The position numbers and the translations under genes were made by a program. This document shows, piece by piece, positions 1 through 12,140 of a stretch of DNA of 64,000 nt. The notes beneath the pieces are model-generated. The model ran no database searches, was not told the origin of the DNA, and saw nothing but the letters and a program-made list of their open reading frames with translations. Origin of the DNA: Pseudocercospora fijiensis CIRAD86 (Eukaryota; Ascomycota; Dothideomycetes; Mycosphaerellales; Mycosphaerellaceae); assembly GCF_000340215.1 (NCBI RefSeq), contig NW_006921537.1, forward strand, positions 3,455,685 through 3,519,684. Reading direction: 5' to 3'. How positions within the stretch are numbered: position 1 is the first letter of the stretch; each line of letters starts with the position of its first letter.

Positions 1-2860
1 ACCGCGCGGTTAACGCTATTACTATTAAGAACCGGTACCCGATTCCCTAAGTACGAGAGATTATATCTAATATAAGCAGGGCTACGATCTTTACTGTCCT
101 AGATGTTATTGCCGCTTTTAACGAACTCCGCATTCGCGCTAGAGACGAGTAGAAGACGGCATTTACGACCCGTTTTAGCACTTACGAATATCTAGTCGTA
201 CCCTTTAGTCTATATAACGCACCGAGTGTCTTCTAAGCCTATATTAATAAGGCACTTAAATAGTACTTAGATAACATCGTTACGGCTTACCTTAACGATA
301 CTATTATCTTTAGCGAGGACTATACCTCTAGCTACGTTATATACGTAGCATATATTAAGAAGATTCTTAACTGCTTCCGAAAGGCACGGTTGCTACTAGA
401 CATTAATAAGTCTAAGTTCTTCGTTACCCGCGTCAAATACCTCGGCATTATTATTATCGCTAGTAAGGGTTTAGAAATAGATCCTAAAAAGATTAAGGCT
501 ATCGTTAAATAGTAGCCTCCTCGCAATGTTAAGGCGGTACTTTCCTTCCTTAGCCTTACTAACTTCTATAGACGATTTATTCGCAACTTCTCGATAATCG
601 TATACCCGTTAACTAAGCTTACTAAGGGCTAGAAGTAGAAGAACTAGGAAGGAAAGGCAAAGATTCCTCCTCGGCCTTTTATCTAGACTAAGGCCTATTA
701 GAAGGCTTTCGACGCCTTAAAAAAAGCATTTACATCGGCGCTAGTACTAATGCACTACGACCTAGCTAAGCCCTATATAGTTGAGGCTAACTCCTCTAAT
801 ACCTACACTAGAGGTATACTCTCTTAAGTTAAGAAAGATAGGTAGACACACCTAGTTGCCTTCTACTCTAACAAAATAAATCCTACCGAATACAACTACG
901 AAATCTACGACAAGGAGCTTATAGCTATCGTTCGTGCCTTTGAAGAATAGCGGCCGGAGCTAATAAGCAATCCCTCTCGTATTATTACAGACTATAGAGG
1001 TTTATAGTACTTTATAACAATAAAGTAGCTTAATCGCCGTTAAGCCCGCTAGTCTAAGTTCTTATTATCTTTCGACTTTTAGATTAAATACTACCCTAGT
1101 AGGCTTAACGACCGAGCCGATGCCCTCTCTCGTCGAGACTAAGATATAGACGCTTCCGAAGATATAAAACATAGATAGCAGGTATTACTAAAGCTATACA
1201 ACCTGTCTCCGGACGTACGGACCTCTCTCGCCGTCGCTATAGTCTCTATTAAGCTAGCTACTACGGCCTAGAAGCAATACCGTTGCGCTTTAGCTATTCT
1301 AGAGGCAAATAAGGCCTCTATCGAAGAAATAATCTCCGCGGTATACGCAAAGGATAAGCTTGCTAAGGTTATTAAAGCTGCTTTAAAGGAGGGGGTAAAA
1401 CGCCTCCTATACTATATTAACGACATCGGCGACTTAAGATTCAACCTAAGCGAGTATAAATTCAAGGATAATATAATCTATATCTAAGGACGTACGTATA
1501 TACCGGATATCGACAACCTGCGAGGAGAAGTAATTTTAGATATACACGACTCTATACTTGCTAGTTACCTAGGCAGAGAGATTACCTACGATATAATAGC
1601 CCGCTCGTACTACTAGCTAGGCATATATATAGACGTCGCTAAATATATAAAGGTCTATTATATTTGTAAAAGGATCAAATCTTCCCGTAAAGGTTACTAA
1701 GGACTGCTAAAACAACCGCTACCTCCTAATAGAGTATATAGTGTTATTACAATTAACTTTATTGTTTAGCTTCCTAAGAGCTACAACTTTAAAGGTGTAC
1801 TATATAAGAATATTCTTACCCTAACTTGTCGCTTAACAAAGCGTAAGCATCTCCTAGCGGTCGTAGATTTAGAACCCGACATATCTGCCTAGACACTAGT
1901 ATAGCGAGTGTTTAAGGACACTAGCCTCCCTAAGTATATCTTCTTAGATAGAGGCACGTAGTAGACTAGCCGTTTCTAGAAGACCCTTTGCGAGAGATAG
2001 GGAGCTAAGCGCAAGATGTCTACTACCTTCTACCCTATAACTAATAGTTAGTCGGAAGAAACGAATAAGGAGATAGAGCAATATCTTCGCGCCTTCGTTA
2101 ATTATATATAAGACGACTAGGTTAATTACCTTTACCTATATAAATTTGCTTTAAATAACTACAAGTTAGCTACGACTAGCATTTTACCCTTCTATACTAC
2201 TATCGGGAGACATCCGAATATAGGCATACAAGCGAGTGCTAAGACGCACGTACCCTCTATATAGAAGTTTAATAAGCGACTTACTAATAACTTCGCCGCG
2301 TATATAAAAAAGATTTACGACTATTATACGAATTAGATTACCTATATTTAGGCTACGCGCGAGGCGCAAGGTAGCAAACCGGCTCGATAGTACAAGGTTA
2401 ACGACAAGGTTTAGCTAGATATACAGAATATTAAGACTAAGCGCCCGAGCAAGAAACTTAACTATAAGTTTATAGGACCCTATAAGATTACTAAGGTTAT
2501 TGCGACCGATATGTATCGTCTCGAGCTACCGAGTAGTATACGTATCTACAACGTCTTCTATACTAACCTCCTACGACCTTCCGATATAACCGCCGCCGAT
2601 GCTTTTCCGAACTAGTAGTATAAACCCGAGCCTAATCTAGTCGAGGCCGACGATAGCACTATTAAAGAGCATTAGGAAGTCGAGGAGGTGTTAGATAGCG
2701 CGTAGACTAGACCGGCATACAAGGGAGTTAAGTATACCGTTCGCTAGAAGGGCGGCGCTATTACGACTAAACCTTATATTAACTTAAAGGATAGCGTAGC
2801 CGACCTAATCGCTAACTACTATTATAAGAACCCGCAAGCGCCTAAGCTTAAGAGTTAGAA
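1..2860 (+). pseudogene. Gypsy pol polyprotein remnant (RT-RH-IN-chromodomain)
   Basis: RT spans about 1-520: the fingers/palm region is followed by a YLND form of the catalytic YLDD box near 260-300, so one Asp is changed to Asn, which fits RIP. The RNase H region covers about 640-1140. The integrase zinc-binding and DDE core run from about 1530 to 2400, followed by the integrase C-terminal domain to about 2570. A chromodomain-like segment (EVEEVLDS start, NLKDSVADLI end) lies at about 2675-2850, which places the element among the chromoviruses. More than a dozen in-frame stops exclude any product. Conceptual translation only; no sequence was restored. Confidence 0.85.
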
Positions 2861-3376
2861 GCTACCTATTAACTAGGACCTAACTAAGGCTAATAGTAGC
2901 ACTAAGGACAAGGACACTATCGTACCTGTCGCTAAGACTTCTACTACCGCGGATAAAGTCAATCTAACGCTTAGGAACGATATAACTAAAGAGACATCTA
3001 TGCCTGCCGCAATAGGCACTACTATAGACTAGCCCGCTAGCGGCGCTATTAATACTAGCTTGCGACGCAGCTTAAGGCGTGCCGCTTAGATACGATAAAC
3101 AGCTATTTGTAGGGTATAAGGCGTACCGCTTAGTTACGATAAACGGTCCCCGTCGCAAGTTAGAGATATAGTTAGCTTTATTACCGTAGAATAGAGATCC
3201 CTTTAACCTATTAGATATAGTTTAGTCGATGCGCTAACCGTCTTTATATATACTATAATTTACGAGGAAATAATAGAGTTAGAAAGGATATACCCTATAA
3301 TTAATTGTTTGCTTTAAGCGATATTATACTAATAGATAAGCACCTTAGAGGGCTAAGCGCTAGTTTAAAAGGGGGG

Positions 3377-4190
3377 TAATATTACGGGGTGACCTTAGGA
3401 CCCTATTTATATAAGGCTTGGTATGTAACCTTAGGACCCTGTTTATATAAGGCTTAGCATACTTAGTTATAGCTTCGTTATCGGCTTCGCGTACTTTAAC
3501 TTGCGTTGCTTCTTAGACTTAGGCTCTTTATAGCAAGTACTCGATATTAAACGCACCTATACACTTCCGCCTCTTGTTACTGCTCTAGACGCCTACTATT
3601 TTCAAATAGGTAGACTAGTTCTTTAAGTCGATCCCCCGATAGCGCTATATATACCTTCTAATACGTACTATACGCTAACGAACCTAGTAGGCACCTAAGG
3701 GTAACTACGTATATACCGCGACGACAGTTAAATGCCGCGCGTACCCCTATTAGCGTAAATTAATGCTACGCGCCGCATCTACTTATACGGCTACTTAACC
3801 GAACGTCTCGCTAGCTAGTAAGCATACTAATAAAACTACTATCGAGCGGCTATCGACTAGAATAGCCCGAATATTAATACTAACCTCTTTAAAGCCTATT
3901 ACTACTAGGCGTACGACTTATCGAAGCTAAGCCGCCCTATAATACTACTACTACCCTTAGACTCTGTATTTAAACTACTAATTAGAGTAGGTAGTGCACC
4001 TATCGCTTTAGGTAGTAGTAGAATAGACATTTATCTATAGTACGCCGGCAACTAGGTAGCTTAAGCCTACTGCTAGTAAGCTAACACATATATACTATAC
4101 TTCTAACCGAGTAAGCAACCCCTTAGTTATATAAGGAGGCATTAGCTTATTTATTAAGACTCGTTAAGAGGCATATATTAATCTAAGGGA
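3377..4190 (+). repeat. Probable 3' LTR of the gypsy element
   Basis: It begins directly after the polypurine tract with a sequence resembling TGTTACGGGG with RIP changes, a common fungal gypsy LTR start. The right end is set only by the change from RIP-like to normal composition near 4190. The partner LTR is outside the window, so exact ends and target-site duplication cannot be seen. Confidence 0.55.
3392..3463. repeat. Two tandem 36-bp units inside the LTR
   Basis: The unit starting ACCTTAGGACCCTRTTTATA occurs at 3392-3427 and again at 3428-3463 with few differences. A third, weaker echo (CCCCTTAGTTATATAAGG) lies near 4110-4130. Each unit carries a TTTATATAAGG motif that could be TATA-like within the LTR promoter (inference). 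Confidence 0.8.
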
Positions 4191-4858
4191 CATTGAAAGA
4201 CGTACCAATCAAATATTGACGGGAATGTCTATAGAATTATAACGACAGTAAGGCGAAGGATTAGCACGGAGCGGGTCAAATTGTAGCCAATGCGGGGGCA
4301 TTAGGCTACGTATCCATAAGCCGCGTAGATCAAAGGTCTTCAAATAGGCTTCAAATGACATACCAACCAACTAACCAACGGTTCGATGCCTCACTGACAA
4401 AGACACTCACAAGCACAACAATATCATATGGGAGGGGACAATGGTACGAGGATGGGAAGCAGCACTCAAACATCCGATGCTGCAGCCACACATCTTGAAG
4501 GCACAATCGGACAACTCTATCTCTGCCTCGTGACCATGCATCCTTTGTGCCCGTTGATCTGCAAGCTGCGAAGATCGCGAGCCCGCTACAAGTCCGCATC
4601 ACGGACATCTGCTGTAGATAGCATACCGTTGTTCCAGTCGACAGTGACACTTTCCTCCACGCCCACACTGTCTTCTTGAACTACTATACCAGTGCCTGTA
4701 TTGCTACACTTTGTTGTGCCGCTGAACCTCCTTTTCCAGCCTCGCAAGTGACCATGCTTTTGCCAAGACATTTGGCGCCAGCGAGTAAGTGACCTTTTCT
4801 CCCACACCTTCAAACTTTCTTTCCTTTGACGCCCATAAAATAAATACCATGAGCAGTC
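4191..4858. other. Intergenic, no gene seen
   Basis: Composition is normal. Short frames on both strands show no family features. It must contain the promoter of the TFIIIC gene. An ATG at 4849 opens a short frame overlapping the start of that gene in another frame. Confidence 0.6.
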
Positions 4859-5980
4859 ATGGGCCAACCACAGCCTCATATCGAGGGCACGCCCATCATG
4901 GCCACAGCTCCATGGAGCAGTTGTGATGGCGTTGCAGAGGACGAGTGGGAATACGAGTATGACCCGACTGAGACAGAAGACCTCTATTTCACTCTGGACC
5001 TGACCACGCACGTGGCCGACGCGCTGGAACCCAAAGAAGAAGAAGGAGAAGAAGAAGAGAACGACGACGGCAACCACGACACTCATATCAGCGACGCGCA
5101 GAACGGAAATGCGGATGCGAATCCAAACGCACAGGTTGCCAAAGATCCACGACCCCCGCCACGCTCACAACTGCAGATTTTAGATCTACACACCACAAAC
5201 CCTCTGGTCAAACTTGACGAGGGAGTCTACAGCTGTTGCTGGTCCACTGATCTTGGCACTCAATTTCACATTGCTCAAGCTGGTCACATTCCAAATCCAC
5301 GACGTGCCGGACATGTCTTGGACATCGTTGGACTTTCCCAGGCACGTTTGACAGGGAAACCAGGCTCACTTACAGTCAAGAATGCCACAGGGGAAGGGCA
5401 GCATGATGCGACTACTCCTGACCTCGGCAACACGATGGATGATGAGCCTGGAAGTGCAGACGAATCGAACCCCGTCGAGGACACACATGTCCCGCAGTCC
5501 TCTCATTACGGGCAGCCTTTAGTGATACCACGAGAAGACTGCAGAACCCCGACAGCCGTACAGCAGGCTTCTTTCCTGGAGCGCTTATCTCAGATCAAGC
5601 TCAAAAAAGGCGAGAACGACCCGGTACCGATCTACAGCGTCAAAATCCACAGGGAGCCTGCGAACAAAGCTGAGCTGAAAAGGCAGGCGCTCGATGCTGA
5701 TGCAGAGAAGAAGAAAATCGCCAAGTCGAGCGAGCGGCCAAGCAAACGCAGGAAGCGTCTGACAGCTGCAGAGAAAGGAATTATTCCTGGCACAACGCCA
5801 AAGGCAGGACGGAAGAAACTCAGTGCCATCGCTGCACGGGTCGGTTTTCTTGATGAAGCAACGGATAACACACTTGCAACTCCTCGTCCACGGCGTCAGA
5901 GGACCTCGACTGCCAAAGCCGCCGATGCAGCTCAACAGGAAGATCTTGACTTGGAAGATGCGCCAGCCGAACCAACCTGA
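4859..5980 (+). CDS. sfc7: TFIIIC small subunit with triple-barrel domain (Sfc7/tau55-like)
   Basis: A 373-residue protein of the TFIIIC_sub6 family, part of the complex that binds A and B boxes of tRNA genes and recruits TFIIIB for RNA polymerase III. The hallmark N-terminal stretch EWEYEYDPTETEDLYFTLDL (about residues 30-48) leads, after an acidic linker, into LQILDLHTTNPLVKLDEGVY and WSTDLGTQF (about 105-140), which together form the conserved triple barrel. The C-terminal third is Lys/Arg-rich (SKRRKRLTAAEKG) and probably a nuclear or DNA-contact tail. There is no intron. A second in-frame ATG 13 codons downstream (4898) could be the real start. An out-of-frame ATG at 4849 overlaps the annotated one and ends near 4925. 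Family assignment is firm; exact start is open. Confidence 0.88.
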   Translation: MGQPQPHIEGTPIMATAPWSSCDGVAEDEWEYEYDPTETEDLYFTLDLTTHVADALEPKEEEGEEEENDDGNHDTHISDAQNGNADANPNAQVAKDPRPPPRSQLQILDLHTTNPLVKLDEGVYSCCWSTDLGTQFHIAQAGHIPNPRRAGHVLDIVGLSQARLTGKPGSLTVKNATGEGQHDATTPDLGNTMDDEPGSADESNPVEDTHVPQSSHYGQPLVIPREDCRTPTAVQQASFLERLSQIKLKKGENDPVPIYSVKIHREPANKAELKRQALDADAEKKKIAKSSERPSKRRKRLTAAEKGIIPGTTPKAGRKKLSAIAARVGFLDEATDNTLATPRPRRQRTSTAKAADAAQQEDLDLEDAPAEPT

Positions 5981-7337
5981 GCGCAGATAGTTACTGAGGT
6001 CACAAATGGACGCCACACTGGAGATGACGTTGTGAAGTGAGGTCAGCGGTATCATACTCAAGCATGAAGCCGGATTTGAACCACGCGCGAAGTTGTTGCT
6101 CCAGCCAAGCAACACCCATGCATGTACATCAATAACAACCAAGACTGGCTGCTTAACACTGGGCATGGAAAACTTTCTCCATCCAGGTCGATCACGGCTT
6201 CGCGTCGCACCTGCCAAAAGGTCTCACTCTAGGCTCTCTAGAAAATCCTTCCTGATCTGCTACTGCTACGTAAACCCAACTTAATCTTGGCACGAGGACG
6301 TTCCAAGATCTGGAAAACGTCGGATCGATCTGCGCAAATTTTGGCAACGTTCGCTAGAGGTACCGATACCGATACTGGATCGGCGTGTCATGCTTCTTCA
6401 AGAACGATCCTGTCTATCGCTGCAGCAAATCTACGCTGAGATAGATCTCCCTAGGACGCATCAGCAAACACTTTTTGCCGTGGATATTTCAACACCCCAA
6501 TCCGCCTTCAGGTAGCCGCCTCAACGACACTGTCATCAAATCTTGAATGTCAACCCAGCTTCGCGTGTTTGTCCCAACGTAAAATGCCTTGCCACCTAGT
6601 TTCTGCATCTCGGACGTACACATTGGTCCTATTCTCTTACCATACATGTCTGGCGGGCACATGGAATCAAATCTTCGGGTCGCCTTCGGGACTCAGAGCT
6701 GTAGTTGGCTCCAATCTTTTATCTGCTTGCTACACGTGGATCTCGCCACTTTTCGCTCTAGGGTGTATGATGCATTGTTGTTCGGAAGCGGCTTACTCGT
6801 ACTGTAGCGATGTAAATGAGTAACAACTACATGTTCACTGGTATTCAATCGAGGACGATGGGATCTGCAGAGTGTGGTATGGATGACTGCATTGCTGGGT
6901 GTCGCTGCGCCGGACGGAACAACTCTCAGACTGTCTCCATTCAAACCTCCACGGAAGGCAGGAGCCTCGCTTGTGTCTGTATGTAGCGAGGAATGCGCAC
7001 ACGGAGCGTCTGGAAGGATACAGTATCAGAAGTCAAGAAATTTTCAACGCCTGACCACGATTTTGAGCAAGCGATTGCATGAATGTTAATGGATAACTGC
7101 TGGAGCGCTGAATGCATAGGTGCGATTTCAAAGTTCGATTCTTTCTGCTCCCCCGTTGGTAGAGAGGACGGAGATCATGCTGCAGACCATGACGTGTAAG
7201 ACAAGCGAGGTCAGGTACGAGAGTTGGCGGTCGGATGCCGCCAAGTGACTTTACAGGTAGCTGACTTGGAAGAGGCGGGAGGTGAAGATCTACTAGCTGC
7301 AGCATGTGAAAGCCGGCAGAATGTCGGCCCTTAGGCG
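5981..7337. other. Intergenic, no gene seen
   Basis: Only short frames without recognisable domains or codon bias. A GGTTCAAATCC string on the minus strand near 6075 resembles a tRNA B box, but no cloverleaf can be folded around it. Confidence 0.6.
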
Positions 7338-8105
7338 ATGACTTCACTAGCAAGCGCAACTTCTAATTCCGAAGCGGCTTCAAACCTCGAACCTCCAAAC
7401 AAACACATTACAAGCCGCCTCGCAATGGCAAATACCAGCACTGGCAAAGCTCTCGCAACGCCCGAGCTACTCGAGGCCATCCTCATCAATCTACCGATTC
7501 GCGACCTGTTCCTCGTCCAACGCGTCTGCCGCTTGTGGCGCGACAGTGTCCTCGTATCGAAACCAATCAAGCGCCAGCTATTCCTCGAACTCTCCGATCC
7601 TGAGCGACACAGATTGTATTACGTGCCAACGAATTCCGATCTCTCCGCTATCGATGGCGATCGAGCCAATTTCCTCGACCGAGAACTGTATCATTCGAGC
7701 CTTCGGAAAAACTACATCTGGAAACCTGACACCAACTCTCTGTCCAACACCACGATCTACGTAAACCCGATCCTGCATGTGATCAAAGGTCTCATCAAGC
7801 GCGACATCAACACTTTCTTCGCCACAGACCCCAACACGCAGCAGACTCCTGTCTGGAACCGACCTGAGGCGTCGTGGCGCCATATGCTGGTCTGCTCAGC
7901 GCGCTTGACCACCTCCTTCGGCTTCTCCTGGGGTGGGATGCGATGGTTCAAGCGGGCCATGGTGGACACCGCGCAATGGCGCCTGGGAGATTTTGTGGAT
8001 GAGTTGCAGAGACAGTGGCAAGTGTTGCCGCGTCGTCGAGGTGGGAGGGTTCCGCGTATTAATTATACGATTACTGGAAGCCAGTTGTGGTGTCGATGCG
8101 AATAG
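7338..8105 (+). CDS. F-box domain protein
   Basis: Encodes 255 residues in a single exon. Residues about 35-75 form a typical fungal F-box: ATPELLEAILINLPIRDLFL followed by VQRVCRLWRDSV. This module binds Skp1 and would make the protein a substrate receptor of an SCF ubiquitin ligase. The remainder has no leucine-rich or WD repeats. It holds a Trp-rich segment (FGFSWGGMRWFKRAM) and a basic C-terminus, as in many Dothideomycete F-box proteins of unknown target. The ATG at 7338 gives a 30-residue lead before the F-box; an in-frame Met at residue 30 is an alternative. The 5' half is C-rich on the coding strand and the 3' half G-rich (see findings). Confidence 0.8.
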   Translation: MTSLASATSNSEAASNLEPPNKHITSRLAMANTSTGKALATPELLEAILINLPIRDLFLVQRVCRLWRDSVLVSKPIKRQLFLELSDPERHRLYYVPTNSDLSAIDGDRANFLDRELYHSSLRKNYIWKPDTNSLSNTTIYVNPILHVIKGLIKRDINTFFATDPNTQQTPVWNRPEASWRHMLVCSARLTTSFGFSWGGMRWFKRAMVDTAQWRLGDFVDELQRQWQVLPRRRGGRVPRINYTITGSQLWCRCE

Positions 8106-8869
8106 GTTGAGTTGAGCGGGTGATGGGCTGAGGGAAAAAGGTGGATGGCGGATGAAGTCTTGCTTCGAGGTTGAAGACATTGTCTAATCCTGCTGCAAGG
8201 CGCGATAGGACCTGAAATTGGCAAAGGATGCCAGCCGCATCAGCACGTTACGCACTTGCCGCACTGTCTGGACTTCCCACGGTAGGGCGTAGTGTACGCA
8301 GCGGACTCGAGCGCCGAAGCCCCAAAGCTGCATTGAGATCCAACGAAATTTCCAAACCTCTGCATCGATGGACGGGGCAGGCGACATCGGTGCCCAAGTT
8401 GGAGCGCCGTGCTGAACTGGCTTGAAAGTCAGCAGTAATGATAGCGAAGGTGTGCTTTGGTCATGTTGACAAATGCTCATATAGCTAATACAATAGCTAG
8501 ATCAGCGGGAAATCAGCCTTGCATCGACTTCTGCTACTGACTCCATATTGCCACAGCCTGATTATCTACATTAAGCGGGTCGAGCTGCTAAGGTTTCGCT
8601 CTCATCGAATCACTTAGAGTACAATAAGCTGGTAAGCTGCAATTTTGAAGCTTTCCACACTTTTAGTGTGAGGACACCTCCAAGTGGGGATTGGCTCTGA
8701 GGACATGCTTGAAATGGCGAACGGTCATTTCATATATTAATCACGCTCGATCCTCTCTACTCTCCCTTTCCAAAATACAACGATACAACAAGCAACCATC
8801 GACTCAGCAATCAAATCAATCAACATCAAACCGAACCAACAACAACAACAACGACCACTTCCACCCACT
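8106..8869. other. Intergenic, promoter of the secreted protein gene
   Basis: No supported gene. CATATATTAA at 8734-8743 and an A/C-rich leader (CAACAACAACAACGACC just before the ATG) look like a core promoter and 5' UTR for the gene starting at 8870. Confidence 0.5.
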
Positions 8870-9598
8870 ATGGCGTATAACAGCAAAATGTCACTCACCA
8901 CCCTCGTGGTCACCCTCCTCTCCCTCTTATTCGCAAAACCCACCACCGCAGCCAACCAAACCGCCAAATTCCTCTCCATGCGCAACAACAACATCACCAG
9001 CTGGAACCAAACCACCGACTTCTCCCTCCTCCGATCCTCCCACGCCCGCCACCTCATCCACGGCGACCGCGGCGACACCGGCTTCCACTACTGCTACACG
9101 CACCACTTCCACAACCCCAAAAAGCACCCCACCCGCATCGACACCCTAAACATCGACCACATCAGCGGCAAAATCTCCAAAATCTACAAAGGCACCACCC
9201 TCGGCTTCGAATTCAAAATCACGCCTTCCGAAGACATTCTCGAAGGCACCCAACTCTGGCCCGACTTCAAACCCTGGGTCATGGATTCTTCGGATTTCGA
9301 CAAACCCCCCACGGGAGCTTCGGCGGATGCGATTGACGTGTGTTCGCTCGTCGATTGTCCGGTCCCCGCTGGCCAGCAGATGCATTTCACCGCGAAAGTC
9401 TTGATTCCGAATAGCATTCGGACGACGACCGGCAGGATGATTTTTGGGAGTAAGTTGCGATTTCAACTGGTGGCGCCCGTGACGGATGTGCAGGATGGGC
9501 ATGATCGGTATCCGTTTGATGTGCTGCAGTGTGTTACGCATCATATGAAGGTGGATGATATGAGGGTTGAGACGCCTTGTGAGGTTTTTTGCGCGTGA
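8870..9598 (+). CDS. Secreted Cys-containing protein, possibly ML-fold lipid-binding
   Basis: 242 residues. The N-terminus has a clear signal peptide: a short polar start, a hydrophobic core LTTLVVTLLSLLFA, then PTTAA, with probable cleavage near residue 28. The mature part has six cysteines, including an internal CSLVDCPVPAG pair, a late LQC and a terminal PCEVFC, and N-glycosylation sequons near its start. A Cys-x-x-x-Cys-Pro-x-Pro-Ala-Gly turn followed by alternating beta-like strands and a closing Cys is reminiscent of the ML (MD-2/NPC2-like) lipid-recognition fold, but this is by eye and uncertain. An effector-like role is possible only as speculation. There is a sharp switch from C-rich to G-rich codons near 9290. 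The ATG at 8870 has a good context and precedes the signal peptide. Confidence 0.75.
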   Translation: MAYNSKMSLTTLVVTLLSLLFAKPTTAANQTAKFLSMRNNNITSWNQTTDFSLLRSSHARHLIHGDRGDTGFHYCYTHHFHNPKKHPTRIDTLNIDHISGKISKIYKGTTLGFEFKITPSEDILEGTQLWPDFKPWVMDSSDFDKPPTGASADAIDVCSLVDCPVPAGQQMHFTAKVLIPNSIRTTTGRMIFGSKLRFQLVAPVTDVQDGHDRYPFDVLQCVTHHMKVDDMRVETPCEVFCA

Positions 9599-11428
9599 GA
9601 GTTTACCATTCGAATGGCAATGTCAATAGACGAGAGGATGGGAATTGGAGAATGTGGAGTTTTACGGCGTTTGGCTATTTGAGTGCGAATCAAAAATTGA
9701 AAAGAAAAAAGAAAGAAATCCGTCGAAATTGTCATGTGCTTCTCCTTTTTTTACTCTTGACAGTGGCGTGCTGAGGCACTTTGTGAGCTTCGTTAGCAGA
9801 TTTCAAGCAGCATCTGTAGGCTGAGGCATGGCTTACCGTCTTGTGGAAGGTATGATTAAAGAAAGATAGGTCAAACATAGCTAAATTTTCAGGCTACCGC
9901 GGAAAGATGTAGTATACTCGGAAGCCGGTACGTGTCTTCGAGCACCGAGTATCCAGAGACTAATGCCTTCCCATAGCCTGCTTGCGATATCCACCATCTA
10001 GCTTGGGGCGAACTTGTATCGGAAGGACACGAGGAAACTCCAAAGGACTGCTGCAGATTCACCATTCGCGTCGCGTCGAGGGTTGCTCCTGAGATTCCAG
10101 AGTCAGGCTGTGCCAGGATGCAAATACTCTATCATGCAAGTTGATCCGTAATGTGCCCAATCATGCTCACCCACACTCATCACTTGTTGGGGTGGCTCAG
10201 TATGATATACAAGCTGCTGCGGTCATAGCAGTCTCCTGTGCTCCTCAGAGATTGGCCGCAGCTGCTGCAATTTGCCCGTGGCTTGGAACTTTTCAGCGTG
10301 CACAAGTATGCATTTCCCACGTGCGTCCGGTAACTACTGATATGTAGGCAAGGTGATGGATTCCGTGTTTTGCTTTCGAAAATTCGACGACCTTTCACAA
10401 ACCCACAGCAGACTCGGTATCGAGAGTGGCTGTGCTTGTTCCACGACAGAGCGAAGCTCATAGCAGGGTTGCTCAATGCAAAACTAGCGGATTCTGGTTG
10501 GCGAGATATCTGTGGTTTCAACTCATATCTCTCCTCTTTTTTTGACTCGTTTGCAAGGTATGAAAGCCAATCCACGTTGTACAGAGCCGTTTTCGAATCC
10601 TGTCCAAGTAGTCAGAAAGGTACATTGCTTCAGTCGATGAAAACCATCCTTCAACGATCGATATATAGAGCGCTTGGCAATGGTCCAATTGCAGTGACGT
10701 GTCTCATCGCATTGTAAACTCGAATTGCACAGAGTCGAAATGAATGCGACCACACCGAGAAGGAAACCCTCGTGTCGATCGATCATACACAATCGGTGAA
10801 GGCTCCTGTCTTAATCCCAGAATCCTGGGAGCCTGTAGTTTGTTTGCGCATACCTGCAGCGTGTGACATCGTCAGAGTGATTCCAGCGCAGTGTCGAACT
10901 GCGCATTCGCAAGCCAGCAGTGGCTATTCACCAAGTTTGTGCGAGATGCTTCCTCCCACTGCGCTCAGTACCTGTCATCGAGTGCGCGCGCCTGTGCAAT
11001 CCTGCTAGGATCCCAGGCTGCACTGCTGGGGTGAGACGAGATGCGTTATATAACGCTATTATCCAGGGATTGTTGGCGGAGAGTAATGTTGGGGCGTAAC
11101 AAAACGGTCTTCCCGTTGTGGAATCTGTGAATGTTTCCGCCCAAAGGCCCGTGAGAAAGCAGCGCAATGCCAGCGAATATTGATTGCCGAGGAATTTGAG
11201 GGGCGGAGAGGTCGTACTGCAGACTGGCAGCCAATGTACGCCAGGTCGCGAGTCCTGTCTAACACATCTTTGCGCAAAGCGTAACATGCTATACTTTTCG
11301 TCATTGCTCGGCCACTGCTTTGCACAAGACGTTGTCGCCATGGAAAGGCAGCCTTCATGCCGGAATGTCGAAAGTCTTAAGAAGCAGGCTCAGCGCCTCA
11401 ACATGAAACATTTTCTCTCCAGCAGCAG
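9599..11428. other. Long intergenic stretch, no gene seen
   Basis: Overlapping short frames on all strands lack domains, codon bias or intron signals that would join them. I see no tRNA, 5S or repeat. It may hold a non-coding transcript, but nothing in the sequence shows this. Confidence 0.55.
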
Positions 11429-12140
11429 ATGTGTCAACCAGCAGATCACGAGACATTGGTTACACCCGAGGAGGATGAGTGGGACCAGACATTCCTAGAT
11501 GATCTGCAGCTCACTGAGAACGTGTTTTCGGATGATGATTTCGACATTGTAAGGCATTTGCTGAGCCCAAGTTTCGATGATGATATGCTGACCAAGGTTG
11601 AAAAAGGAGTCGGCATGGTCTCGTTTCGTTTCGTCTTGTCGGGCTTCTGCGGGAGTCTTCGATGCAGGCTTCTGGGACCAGATGCAGACTTCCCTACCTG
11701 AGGGCAACGAGTTTGAGGGAAATGGAACTGCTAGCATATCCTGTGGCGAGTCCCACGAGCCGATTCCAATGGCAAGCGATCCAGAAGATAGCCAGTGGCA
11801 GGTAGCATCGGCGGTCCAAGCAGAGCAATCCTCATCCAGCAAAGCTCCGACGACTCTTTCCTCGACCAGAGGAAGTCCGGCATCGCCGCAGTCTTCAAAA
11901 CCACCTCGACGTCGCCACCGGCACAAGAAGCACCCATGCGAAATTCCAGATTGCGCTCGTTCATTCTGCTTCCAGAAGGACTTGGATCGACATCGGCGCG
12001 TACACGATGGATTGCGGCCATGGAAGTGCCATGCCGTGGGTTGTTCGAAAAGTCATCGGGGGTATAAGCGCAGAGATGCGTTGCTAAGGCATGTGCGAGC
12101 CAAGCATGAAGATGTACAGCCGTTGAAGCGGTCCACGTAA
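11429..12140 (+). CDS. C2H2 zinc-finger protein, exon structure uncertain
   Basis: The downstream frame (ending TAA at 12140) encodes two adjacent C2H2 fingers: CEIPDC...HRRVH and CHAVGC...HVRAKH, the second with an extended loop, preceded by a basic RRRHRHKK run and an Ser-rich region. This is typical of small fungal C2H2 regulators. The upstream part from the ATG at 11429 encodes an acidic segment in another frame, with many Asp such as EEDEWD and FSDDDFD, plausible as an activation region. The two must be joined by an intron between about 11590 and 11690. Several weak GT/AG pairs exist (for example an acceptor after GGGACCAG at 11686), so the junction is not settled. A frameshift is the alternative. 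DNA binding is inferred from the fingers. Confidence 0.6.

Larger units (their letters stand above)
1..4190 (+). mobile_element. RIP-degraded Ty3/gypsy chromovirus, 5' end outside window
   Basis: One conceptual frame reads through reverse transcriptase, RNase H, integrase and a chromodomain, interrupted by many stops. The stops are nearly all TAG or TAA at places where the family has Gln (CAG/CAA) or Trp (TGG), as expected from C-to-T change in CpA on either strand. CA and TG dinucleotides are scarce while CG is frequent. A purine tract (AAAAGGGGGG, 3367-3376) is followed by an LTR-like segment to about 4190, where ordinary base composition returns. The element is dead. The left LTR and gag lie outside the window. 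Confidence 0.9.

Noticed and set aside
4370..4400. GGTTCGATGCC, another B-box-like string
   Set aside because: No pairing stem or upstream A box.
6060..6090. tRNA B-box-like GGTTCAAATCC on the minus strand
   Set aside because: The flanking bases do not form a T stem and no A box or acceptor stem is found at proper distance.
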